Below are positions 1-10,235 of a DNA stretch of 64,000 bases, one piece after another (within the stretch, counting starts at the first letter, position 1; the number at the start of each line of letters is the position of its first letter). A program made the translations under genes and the position numbers. The notes under the pieces are model-generated. The model saw nothing but the letters and a program-made list of their open reading frames with translations. It was not told the origin of the DNA and searched no databases. The stretch lies in NCBI GenBank assembly GCA_000827205.1, contig KN832554.1:2194892-2258891 (forward strand), read 5' to 3'. This DNA comes from Plicaturopsis crispa FD-325 SS-3 (lineage: Eukaryota > Basidiomycota > Agaricomycetes > Amylocorticiales > Amylocorticiaceae).

Positions 1-90
1 CGTCTGCGTCACTGACCACCGATCACCGGTCGGCTATGAGTATATCTTGCAGGCAAGGGTACCAGCATGAAGTAACTCCATATTTCCGCA

Positions 91-2661
91 ATGTTTTTCT
101 TTGCAGTTCTGCTCGGGACACTTGCAGGATCATGCGCAGCTTCATGCGTTGCGGGATGCGATCCTGGTTCTCGCGTTAGCTCTGCTCCTCTAGTCCAATT
201 GGAGTGCGGAACCTTCCAGGGGTTCAGCGCCAACTCAACGGACTCTTTTCTGGGTATTCCGTTTGCTCAACCACCGTGAGTCTGCCACCACTTTCGTTTT
301 CTCAATGGCTGAGTATGGGCATGCATTCAGAGTCGGAACCCTGCGATTTAGGCATCCATTGCCTCCCAAAACCCAGCCAGGCGTGCAGAACGCCACTATG
401 TTCAGCAATGCATGTCCCCAGCAAAGTAATTTGTCCCCTGGACAAAGCGTCCCGACCATCCCTGGACTCAACGTTTCGAGTATCTTGAGCTCGTCATTGA
501 ATGTCAATGTATCCGAAGATTGTGATAACTTCAATTTATCAACTGAATTTCACTGCTTATGTTTGTGTACTAGGTCTTTATCTCAACGTCATTCGCCCAA
601 GCAATATCTCAGATGGCCATAAGATACCTGTCGTCGTAGTGAGTGCTTGTGGTTTTTTTTGGGTGGGCAACCGTACCTGCGTCTGAACGCGGCGTACCGT
701 ATACTAGTGGATCTACGGAGGTTAGCATTGAACCTCATGAGCATAGACACATCCTTAAATTTGGTAATGCAGGTGGATTCGCTACGGGTACTACGGCGAG
801 TTTCGATGGCGCACCAATCGTTGAGCGGTCTGTAGCTCTCGGAGAACCTATCATATATGTCTCCATGAATTACCGCTTGAACGGTGAGTGTTGATCCTTA
901 TAAGAGCTGCTTGATGATCGTTAACGACTTGCACTCTCAAGCATTTGGATTTTTGGCTGGTGAAGAGGTTCAAGATGCCGGGATCGGTAATCTCGGACTA
1001 CATGACCGTACGATTGTCGATTCTAGTGGCACTCGCCGTCTTTCTTATTCTGCCTCTCATCAGAACGATTTGCCTTGCAATGGGTGCAGAAACACATATC
1101 GCTCTTCGGCGGCGACCCCTCCAAGGTGATCATGTAAGGAGTTTCCCTCTTATTCTGCGCCGGTGCGCGGTTCACAAGATGTGTATATGTAGATGGGGCG
1201 AGAGCGCTGGATCGGTGTCCGTGATCGACCAAATTCTGACCAATGACGGCGAGAACGATGGCCTTTTCCGCGGTGCTGTTATGGAGTCTGGGTTCTCACA
1301 ACCAACGTCTGATATCACTGCGGGCCAACCCATCTATGACCACCTCGTCGCATCGACCAATTGTACGACTGCATCGTCGACTTTGGAATGCCTTCGTGCT
1401 GCACCCTACGATGCGCTCATGCGGGCCGTCGATTCGACACCATCGATTTTCAGCTATTCTAGCCTCGACTTGACGTGGCCACCGCGAGTTGATGGCATTT
1501 TCTTGAAAAGAACACCGAGGGAATCACTCGAAGCTGGCCAGTATGCACAGGTGAGTGAAACACCTACTGACGTGCCGTCATGCGAACCCAGCCTATCCTC
1601 GTAGGTACCGATAATCGGATCGGACTGCGACGACGAAGCAACGTCAGTGCATGAAAGATAACCGCAGCTTCTCCGACTGCTAACTAATCTCACCAGCCTC
1701 TTTTCATTGTTTTCCACCAACGTCACGTATGTTTCTTCTCTCAGTGGTAGAAGCTCAGGCTGCTCGCCGCTAAATCCTCCCTTCTTCGTGCCACAGAACA
1801 AACGAAACATTCATCGAATACGTGCGGGAAAAGTAGGTGGCCTGTGCAGTCATAGAGTCTAACACCCTGTAATCGAGAATATCTGCAGGTACTTGGTCGG
1901 CACTAACGACACCGACCTCGCGCAGGTTGCCGCAGCATACCCCGAAGATCCATCTGAGGTAAATGTCCCTTTCATGAATTTAATAGTCTCGTTAACGCTG
2001 GTTTTCTCAGGGATCACCCTTCGACACCGGGGATGACAATACCGTAACGTCCGTACTATAGCCTGTGGGTCCAGCTTTTGGGGCTCACTAAAAGCCTTCT
2101 CGTTCTTAGTCCCGAGTTCAAACGCATCGCCGCTTTCCAGGGCGACTTCTTATTCCAGGCACCCCGGAGACAAATGTTCTCAGTGATGTCTCAAACCAAG
2201 CCTGTGTGGTCTTTCCGTCAGTGCCCTCTATTTGTCGAAATGTGCCTGCTGACCATACTCTTGAATCATCTCAGTGTTCAAGCGCGGGAAGGACACCCCA
2301 GTTCTAGGAGCGTACCACTCTTCCGACTTGCAGGAATTCTATGTGACGACGTCACGGCCCGATTACGCTGGGACTGATGCTCTCAGTGAGTACGGCATAG
2401 TCGTTAGTGAGGGTGCTCGAATTTGATTTTGTCCTTATAGTCAATTTTGCGTACAACCTTGATCCTAACACGCCGCCGAACATCACCTCGAACAGCGTTC
2501 TCGCCAACGTAACATGGCCGCAATGGACGAGAGGGACTGGCGACGCTTCCCCGCAGCTTCTATCTTTTGAGAATGAAACCGACCTCGCTATCAGGTCGGA
2601 CGATTACAGGCAGGAAGCAATGGAGCTCTTGAGTAGTTTGACGGCTAAGTTGGGACTTTAG
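91..2661 (+). CDS. Secreted type-B carboxylesterase/lipase
   Basis: Alpha/beta-hydrolase that cleaves carboxylic esters outside the cell. The start gives a signal peptide (MFFFAVLLGTLAG...) followed by the type-B N-terminal pattern FLGIPFAQPP. About ten short introns interrupt it. Splicing by eye restores the family landmarks in order: WIYGGGFATG (oxyanion region), GNLGLHDQR, ALQWVQKHI, FGGDPSKV, the nucleophile elbow GESAGS near 1199-1213, FRGAVMESG, and the catalytic-His block GAYHSSDLQ near 2310-2334. The acidic triad member was not placed with confidence. The last exon ends in a plain stop at 2659-2661. Several N-glycosylation sequons fit a secreted protein. Substrate cannot be told; fungal relatives include cholesterol esterase-like and feruloyl esterase-like enzymes. 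Family assignment is secure; individual exon edges are less so. Confidence 0.9.
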
Positions 2662-3095
2662 TGCTATGTAATCCTGTGCCGACTCGGAGGACGCTATAGT
2701 AGCACTTAATGTACAGTACTATATTGCATCAAAACCAGAGCCCCATGATTTCGTCCAAAATCTTCGTGCAAGATTCATGCAACTTGTCCATCTGAGACAA
2801 TTTATACATTTACTCGTACTGCAGTATATACCGACAAATACACGGCAAGACAATGCTCTCGTTAAGCAGGGATTGAATGGATAAATATGGGGGACCGAAG
2901 TATGAGAATGGCGGCGGGGGAAGGGGGATCGTGGAAGATGGGCAGGACGGTGAGCACAGCATATAAAGCGACATAGAGTATGCGAAGAGATGTTATGCGA
3001 GAGGGAGTGGGTTGCGAGACGCCTGAGCTGTAGAAGTACATTTTCAAAGCAATCAAAGTATAAAAGCGTAACACAAAAGATGTCACCCGAGTCCA
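2662..3095. other. Intergenic, convergent 3' ends
   Basis: Lies between the stops of the esterase (+) and the F-box-like gene (-). It is AT-richer than its flanks and presumably holds both 3' UTRs. I see no coding signal in it. Confidence 0.5.
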
Positions 3096-5733
3096 CTACA
3101 CGTCTTCGCCGGACGAATCAAATGAATACAGCGCGTCGAATTCCACAGGCGGCATAGTGGGAACTCCCTCTTCCTCCGGAGCGGACGATGTGCGCGGTGG
3201 CGAGTCGTCGCTCGACGCAGCGCCGACGCGCATCTTCTTCCGCAACGATTCATCGTCTGTGGCATCTTGCAGCTCTTCCGAGGAGCGTTTGCGCAGACGG
3301 GTGGGAGGCGGCTCCGAGACTACGGACGCGCGCAGCTTCTCGGCACGCGAGGGCGGGGAGGGCGGTGCACTAGTGCGCGTCATGCGCATTCGCTTCGAGG
3401 GTGACCGCCGGGGAATGGGAATAATAGTGGCGCATGAGTCATCTTGCGGTATGCCATTCATATTAACGTCGTGTTCTTGCGTATCATCTTCACCCTCTGC
3501 GTCCGCGTCGGCATCCAGCTCCGCTGATGTCCGTTTCTTGGAGTTGTTGAAGTAAATGTTCACGATCTCGTCCTCGTCCTCGTCATCCTCGTCGTCGTAT
3601 TCCTCGCCATCCTCCGTGGTAGTCGTCATGTCAGTCTGCTCCGTGGTATCAGTCCGCGCGTCGATCTCTTCCTCGCCATCGTCAATGCGGATTTCGGCGG
3701 TTGGTGCATCATGATATGCATCGGCGCCGGGGTTCTCACGAATAATCTGCGAGGGCACGATATTTCCAGCGGCAACATTGGCTTGTAACATAGCACGCTC
3801 GCAGACAGAGCAGCGGCAATGATATAAGGGGCTACACGCCTCGCGCCACACCTACAGGGTTGTGAGCATCACGAAAAAATGCGTTGGAAAATGCTCACCG
3901 TTTTCAGTGCGTCCGACGAATACTGCGGTAGGTGGGCTGCCGTGACAGGGACATAGGGTATTTGATGGAGAAGTTGAGGCGCTTCGAGCACAGGAGACAC
4001 AGGGATAGGGATGGTTATGGGACCTTCGCCCTTCTCCGCTGTAGGGGATGGCGAAGGAGTCGTTTGTAGTGTCGACGTTGAGAGCACGGGGCTCGTCGTA
4101 TGCGACCCGTCAGACTTCGATGACTTGGAAGAGGTGGAGGACGAGTCTTCTTCCCGTTCCTTCTCCTTCCGTCGCTGATCCTCGCGCTCGCCGTTCGCCC
4201 GCCGTTCCAGCCAGTCGATACCGTTGTACCACAGGCCCTCTTCTTCCCGCAGAGCCCGAAGGACATCCTCCATGTCCATTCGTGACGCGCGGACGCCAGG
4301 GTCAACGCCGTCAGCACCACACTCAATGACGATTTTGCGCACGAGGTTGTTCATAGGCGCGAGCAGGATTGAGCGCATTGCACGTTGGAATGCGATGTAC
4401 GCCTGCTCACACAGATGAAACGAAGGGGGAGGAGGTCCCATTAAGGTCTCCTCGCGGGGGTGATGGACGTTGTTCTCTTCATCTGCCGCATCTACCTCGC
4501 TGTTCCAGGGACACGGGTGCACTGCTCGCACCTCCTGTGGAGGGTGACCTGGCACGACATTACGATACCATTGATCCGCCGGGCTGAACCAAAATCCGTC
4601 GAGAATCCGCTGGCGCGCCCATTCGCCCAGCGCGAGCTCACGGACACCTTGGTCTTCAGTCGCCATGAGCATCGTGGGCAAGTCGTCTTCGTCGTCGGAC
4701 TCATCGTCCTCAAGCTCCTCCTCAGTCTCCTGCACGTACAGCCCGGGCTTATATTTAGCCGCGGCAAGCGCCTGGCTCAGAATCTCGGCGAGGTTCGTAA
4801 ACCGGCGCATCCAAAGTTTCTCGTGCGCGATTAGCAGGAGCTCGTTCACCGTGCCGTCCCCTCGTTCGAGGAAGAGGACAAGCGTATGTCGCGTTTCCCA
4901 GTCAATGTCGCAGTTCGCGGCGTCGCTGGGACAATTCGGCCGCCAGTAGCCCAAGGCTTGCAGCTCGCGCGGGTTGTTTGCGATGCGGCGGTATAGACCA
5001 TCAGCGCGGCAGGACCTGCATGTAGCGTGGGCGCCAGGCCATGTCACCGTGTCCTCATTCTCCGCGATGCCAAACTCAGGCGCCGAGCCAAGGCAAAGCG
5101 AGCAGAATCGAGGGGTGTCCTTTGTGTGACGGTGGTCGCGGCATACGTAGACGAGACCAAGATGGGGGGTGGGAAGGGGGCGTTTGTTCAAGGCGGCGGC
5201 GACCAGAGCATGAGGCCGATTGATGCGACAGACTGCGCATGCCGCGTTGGCTACAGTACGCCATTGGCGATATGGCGATAGGCGCACGGCGGCAGCAGCA
5301 CCGTTACCGGAGCCGTGGGGCGAGATCTGCTCGTGAGGGTCTATGACTGTACAAGCCTGATTCCAGAAGTAGTGGGTCTCGACTGTAATCGACGTCAGCG
5401 GTGCGTTTGGAGCGGAGAATGCGATGAACTCACTGGCCATACCCCAAGACATAGTCACGCACATGAACTTTTCGATTTCGACGGCGTCCCTGTACACCAT
5501 CCAGGCCATGCGATTCGGCCATGCCCCGCGCGACTCCCATATAGGCGGACAGCGCGACGGTGCGTTTGCTTCGAGGAGATAATTCGTGACAATCAGTCTG
5601 CATTATTATCAGCAGCTGTGGCGTGTATCCGCAGAACGACGACATCGGCGCACCTGATAATTTCTGGTGGCAAGTGCTGCCACGATCGGTTGGTTGTCTT
5701 TCCTTTGTAACGGTTGGACTCTATCGACGCCAT
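3096..5733 (-). CDS. F-box-like protein with Cys clusters and acidic C-terminus
   Basis: Three exons (5733-5654, 5597-3899, 3851-3096) sum to 2535 nt, an 844-aa protein. The first exon ends in QHLPPEIIR and joins LIVTNYLLEA, which reads as the start of an F-box (L-P-P-E-I-hydrophobic). The start ATG is the first in frame. A central block holds CAVC, VYVCRDHRHT, CSLC and CRSC, an arrangement that suggests one or two zinc sites; another CRCSVC lies just after the last intron. Further on come a Ser/Lys-rich stretch, a Pro-rich stretch and a long Asp/Glu run (EEYDDEDDEDEDEIVNIYFN). If the F-box is real it would link to Skp1 and cullin-1, but that is inference. I do not recognise the whole protein; it looks like a basidiomycete-conserved family. 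Frame closure over three exons supports the gene model. Confidence 0.72.
3569..3605. repeat. Imperfect GAN-codon repeat (acidic tract)
   Basis: A run of tcctcg/tcatcc triplets on the plus strand encodes, on the minus strand, an Asp/Glu run in the F-box-like protein. It is trinucleotide low complexity within coding sequence and could vary in length between strains. Confidence 0.6.
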
Positions 5734-6116
5734 TGTGTCGAATAAGGAGGATCCCGAGTAGCCGCCGCCAGGATGTTAAGCAGTGCTATAGTCCAGAAAG
5801 CCGACAGTGACTGATCGTGTCGGTCACAAATTGAAAGTGAAAGGGTACAGATTGCGGAATTATTTCTCGGATACACAGCGTTGCACAATTTCCCACGCAC
5901 GGACCACCCACAGCTCCCATTGTTCTCCGTTCGGTCTCTCTTTTATGTTTTTCTGTGCATTACAACATGTGCTACACGACTGCCGCTGCCTTGCTTCAAG
6001 TGCTGGTCGGTAACAAAGCAGTCGTCGATGTCATAAATTGGTGAGTAAAGTTTGCAAAGTGCACAGCTTCGCTTGTACATGATTATCCACAGCGCATGGG
6101 ACTCGTCGATGCCTAT
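5734..6116. other. Intergenic region upstream of the F-box-like gene
   Basis: Holds the promoter of the minus-strand F-box-like gene and the 3' UTR of the oxygenase gene. No convincing coding exon or RNA gene was seen. Confidence 0.4.
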
Positions 6117-7590
6117 TCATGAAGATGACACTGTCGCCCGATCTCCAAATCCTCCGACCTCGACGATGAGACATATGTCGCCGTAGACGCAGTCTAGCTG
6201 CGCCTCGTTTCCATAGGCTACGTAGTCGGACTTCACCGTCGAGAATTTGGTCAGATTCGTGACCCACCGCACAGGTCTGCTCCCCTCGTCCTCTTCGTCC
6301 TGCTCCAAGTCCGTTGCACCGCCAGGTTTCGCGATCCTCTCGCCCTGATAGTCCTCTACCAGCATCTCGGTGATATCGCAGTCAATCTGACCCGAATATT
6401 CTGTGTCTAGCACACTGTCCAGCATGACTAGGCCAGGGTTCTCCATGTACGATCCCTCGGCATATACCACCTTGACGGATACGTGTAGGCCGAGCTGTGC
6501 GCACGCCCTGCTGATCTCCGCATCAGCTCCTTTCAGTCGCTTCACCATATCGACCAACGATGTCTTCACAGTGACAGGATATTGATGGCGCAGTCCGAAT
6601 GCCAATCGCCCCCCGTTGCATAGGAAGTTTTCGTCGGCGAGCAACCCGCTGAGTACGGATGTGAATGCGCGTTCGGCTGGAGAGACGGCGGGCGCGACGT
6701 TTTTCGGGAGTAGATGGAGAGAAGCAGACTTATCCGCGAAATACAAGTTGTAAGTCAGTGTCACGCGATGCCCGGATTCGACGAGGCCGACTTCATGCTC
6801 GACGTCGCTATAGAATGCCACGTAGCCAAGAGAGGGTGCATCGGCTTTAGCAATCTCGCTCGCAGCGTCGAACGCCCACTCTTTCCCGCCCTGGCGGATG
6901 AAAAGCACGCCTCCCTCGTGCGGTGTCGGGAATACGAGGACAAGCGAACCGAGCATATCCTCGCCCCGCGGCGTGTCCTTGTGGGCTTTGAAAAACGCGC
7001 CTTTGCCTATTAGGGCATCATGAGCAAGGTACGCTACAAGCCCACAACGCGCCAACTAACCGTATACGTTCAATTTGTAGAGTTCCGCGTGTATGGACTT
7101 CGCATCGTCGTGCCCCTCCAACAGCGCCGAGCGCACGACGTCGACGATCCCCGTTCGGTCTAGCTCGAAAGGCATGCCAAAGTTCGGGACGTCGAGCTTG
7201 CCGGCCTTGCGGTACGTTTCGTCCAGCACGTCTTCCTGGCCGCGCCCGAATGTCGCGGGATCGCAGACTGCCGCGAGCGCGTCCAGCTGCTCTGCCGTCG
7301 CGTGCGAGAGGTTCACTCGGCTGCCGACATGGATCAGTACTCGCGACAACCCACAATACGGAGAATGCTCACCCGAGTACGCCATCGTCCTTGCCATAGA
7401 ACAGCGTAAAGTCCTCTGGCGCCAGTGCACAGGTCCCGCTGCAAAACGGCGGTTTTTGGGATATGGCCTCGCGCAGAGGCTTGATTTGCTCCTCGAAGGT
7501 GCATCGCGTCTCTGCGGTGCTAGCCTCTGCGTCCGGGACTGAGGTTGGGGCGGGTGACGCCACACGTTGGGGTTGCTCGTCGGCTTCCAT
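6117..7590 (-). CDS. 2-oxoglutarate/Fe(II)-dependent dioxygenase domain protein
   Basis: Three exons (7590-7373, 7320-7061, 7006-6117) give 1368 nt and 455 aa with the frame kept across both introns. The joined sequence LNVYGKGAFFKAHKDTPR carries the H-x-D pair of Fe(II) ligands (AHKDT). About 75 residues later comes FYSDVEHEVGLVESGHRVTLTYNLYF, here noted as the distal ligand His in DVEHEV and the 2-oxoglutarate-binding Arg in GHRVTLTYNL. This is the prolyl-4-hydroxylase-like arrangement seen in many fungal proteins. The reaction is probably oxidation of a protein or small-molecule substrate with decarboxylation of 2-oxoglutarate; the substrate is unknown. There is no signal peptide, so it is probably cytosolic or nuclear. 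The N-terminal 70 residues are poorly conserved in character and rich in Ala/Pro/Thr. Confidence 0.82.
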
Positions 7591-8276
7591 AGTGTAGTTC
7601 GCTGGTATTGTGAAAAGTTCGTGGGGATAGATGGAACAGGTGGGTTGGCAGGTGGGGTTGGCAGTGAATGTTCGCCGTCAACGTCCTGCCCTTCACCTTT
7701 TATTCACAACTTTTGTGAGCGCGCCACGCCGAGTACAGGCCTCCTCCAGTCTGCAACGTTCCTATGTTACGTCCATAATTCCACGACCATTTTCCACGCA
7801 ATATACGTCGAATGACTGGTTATGACTCTTTTGGAGTCATTGACATCGATGAGGCCAACACCGTAGGCTCGATTAGCCTGCGTTAGACTTGTAGATGAGA
7901 TGTATCGATCGATCACACCTTGCACTAGCCAACGTCCGCATCTTGGAAGCAGCGCCTTGCTTTTCTTCTGGTACCGATGAAATATAGCGTGGGATTGAGG
8001 TGATACACAATGACTATGAATGAGTGTAATGAGTGTGGGTAGGCAAATGACTTCCAAGATTCTAGCGATACAAAACGATGGGAGCGTGGGGCGCTGGCGA
8101 TAAAGAAAAATTAAGATGACGAGGAACATAAGAGGGACGTGCAAGTACGGCGTAAGAAACCCAGTGACAGAAGCAGAGGAATGAAAGCAGGGCATATATC
8201 AAGCGTGGCTGCCTGATTGCTATTGTAACGAGGGTCAGTTTGAGGTGCATCACATAAAACGGCGAGTACACATACT
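7591..8276. other. Intergenic region between minus-strand genes
   Basis: Promoter of the oxygenase gene plus 3' UTR of the downstream acidic protein gene. Open frames here are short and lack family character; nothing else seen. Confidence 0.4.
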
Positions 8277-9041
8277 CTAAAAATCATGGTCGTCGAGACA
8301 GTCGACGGGAACATCCGGCATCGGTTTTGTTTCGCAGCCAGGGGTCTGCTGGAAGACAGCGGTGTCTAAGCAGAGCCGCTTGAACACCTCGCGAGGATGA
8401 GCCAAGAGCTCGAAATCCATCGTCGCGAATCGCGTAATGTTGACACGGTACTCCGCGTCGCCCGGTATCGTTCTGTCCAACTCGCTGCAGAACTCCTCCA
8501 GCAACATACGCCGCATGGCGTTGTCGATGTCTGTCTCAAAGACCGGATCCGGGCGGAGCGAGTTGTCAAGCTCGGGGTCGAGAGGTGGGCATGGCGTTTG
8601 TGGAGGTTTGTACCATGGGCTCTCGGGCTCGATGATAACGTATTGGGCGTCCGCGTCCGAGTCAGAGTCCGTATCCGACTCTGAATCTACATCGGCATAA
8701 TATTGGTCGGAGCTTTCGCTGTCGTCACTGAGGTCGCCAGCATCGAACGCAGTGCCCCATCGAGGAGACTGGTGTATGCAAAGCGAATTGAGGCGGGACG
8801 GGCTCCGCGGCGATGGTGGGCTAAGACGGTATTGACACTGACAGCGTCTTGTCAGTACTTCACAAACACTTGGCCATAAATTCGTACTCACAAGTGCAGT
8901 GATATCCGACAATGGCTTCCGCTTCATGCCTTTGCCCGAGTTTGCAGACGAACAGACGCTGCTATCATCGGAGAAAGACGATTTACAAGGGTTCTCCGCA
9001 AGATTGTGGCACGCCGCGCGGACATAAGTGGGGTGCGCCAT
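8277..9041 (-). CDS. Uncharacterised acidic protein
   Basis: An ORF with an ATG at 9041 and stop at 8277. A 54-nt stretch (8891-8838) starts with GTGAGT, ends with GTCAG and contains TACTGAC, so it is almost certainly an intron even though it keeps the frame. Spliced, the protein is about 236 aa and joins DITAL to CQYRLSPP. It has a Ser-rich N-terminus with the short basic motif KRKPLSDI, a central Ser/Asp/Glu tract (SDTDSDSDADAQ) typical of casein-kinase-2 targets, and a helical C-terminal half with repeated acidic residues. There is no signal peptide or membrane segment. I do not recognise a family. The clean frame and good splice signals support a real gene, but function is unknown. Confidence 0.55.
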   Translation of the reverse strand: MAHPTYVRAACHNLAENPCKSSFSDDSSVCSSANSGKGMKRKPLSDITALVSTNLWPSVCEVLTRRCQCQYRLSPPSPRSPSRLNSLCIHQSPRWGTAFDAGDLSDDSESSDQYYADVDSESDTDSDSDADAQYVIIEPESPWYKPPQTPCPPLDPELDNSLRPDPVFETDIDNAMRRMLLEEFCSELDRTIPGDAEYRVNITRFATMDFELLAHPREVFKRLCLDTAVFQQTPGCETKPMPDVPVDCLDDHDF

Positions 9042-10170
9042 AGAAGTGAACGATGAAAGGGTGATACGAGCGTAGCGCAGCTAAGCCGACGGGAAATGGG
9101 AAACACGATTGAGTGACCTCGACCCAGTTTTATGGCAAGTGTTTTGAGCATGGCAGCTCGTTTTGTTAGCGTTGTTATTGTCAACGGCACACAGACGAAA
9201 CTCAAAGGGGGTGTCCGTAGACGCAGACAAAAGAATGAGTGGGAAAACGCGGTCACGAGCTGTGTGGCTGGACCAGGACAAAACCGTTAGGAGAAACCAA
9301 GAAGACTTAGATATCTAAAGTGTAAAGCAAGCGTATGCACGTACTGTCAAAGGGCGAGCGACTGGACTGGAGGCTGGAGGTCCTGGCTAGTACCTGTCAT
9401 ACATAACGCCGAAGCGCTCGAATTTGAAACCACGGTGTTGGGCGAGACGACAGATGCATGCAAGCGACTGTCCGTGCTGTGTACAGTGTTACCCGGGGGC
9501 AGAGTCACCAATGACCCGCTACTCGTCGGGTCGTCAACGGTCCAAATGTGAGTGAAGTGTGTAAAAGGACATATTCGAAACACACACCATCTAAACCACT
9601 TCCTACTCCTTCTGAGCATCAGCGTCACACCCTGATCCAAATGTCGTCTGGCAACTTGAAAGCATGTCCAGAAGACTCAGTCACGGCGCAGCGGTGGTGT
9701 ATTTTCAGTGCAATCCAGTATACGGCGGTATGCCCAAGCTTGCAAGATTATTTATAGTCAAGAAGTTGGCGTCTGACAGCCAGAGGCGGTCGTACTTAGA
9801 AGGAAGCGTTACCGCGCGTCCGCCGTCGACGTTTGTCGGGATAATGTTTCCGCGGCTCAGTCTCCGGGGTCTGAATCACTTTGTCCGCAGCGTCGACGGT
9901 CTAATCAAGGTCTAATACACGTTGCCGCTGTGCATTCTGTACAAAGTCACTGGCTCTTTCTGCACTCCATCGTCTACCTTCCTCGTCCGACACCGAATAG
10001 TGAGGCGCCGTCGACCCGGATATTCGTGGGGACTTTGAGCAGAAGACTGCTGAAGGAACGCGTTGTCATCTACCCTCGTGATACTGGCAAGGCCGTCGGG
10101 CCCATGAGGTGCATCTCTTCCAGATCAAATTGAATTCAAAGCCAACGAATTTGAAGCCTGTGGATAAGCA
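9042..10170. other. Intergenic with unresolved short ORFs
   Basis: A 1.1-kb gap between the acidic protein gene and the ceramidase gene. On the minus strand, between about 9600 and 10115, several short frames can be linked by weak splice signals, one being Arg-rich (PDKRRRRT). No join was clearly better than the others and no family was recognised, so no gene is called. A small lineage-specific gene cannot be excluded. Confidence 0.3.
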
Positions 10171-10176
10171 TATAAA
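10171..10176 (+). promoter_or_regulatory. TATA box (TATAAA) of the ceramidase gene
   Basis: A perfect TATAAA lies only about 6 nt before the first in-frame ATG at 10182. Transcription would be expected to begin about 30 nt downstream of the box, which makes that ATG unlikely and favours the ATGs at 10236 or 10260. Confidence 0.45.
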
Positions 10177-10235
10177 TCGTAATGCCCTACCTTGTGTACT
10201 CCTCTGGTCTACCCTCTTTCGACTGGCTGTGGGAC

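Noticed and set aside
3157-3555. Plus-strand 132-codon frame rich in Ser and Gly
   Set aside because: It is the antisense shadow of the acidic/Ser-rich tail of the F-box-like gene.
9603-10114. Possible three- or four-exon minus-strand gene with an Arg-rich segment
   Set aside because: Several mutually exclusive splice paths are equally plausible and none gives a recognisable or clearly closed protein, so I did not call a gene.
10182-10235. Ceramidase start at the first in-frame ATG (10182)
   Set aside because: A TATAAA box ends 6 nt before it, and the later ATGs give a much better signal peptide.
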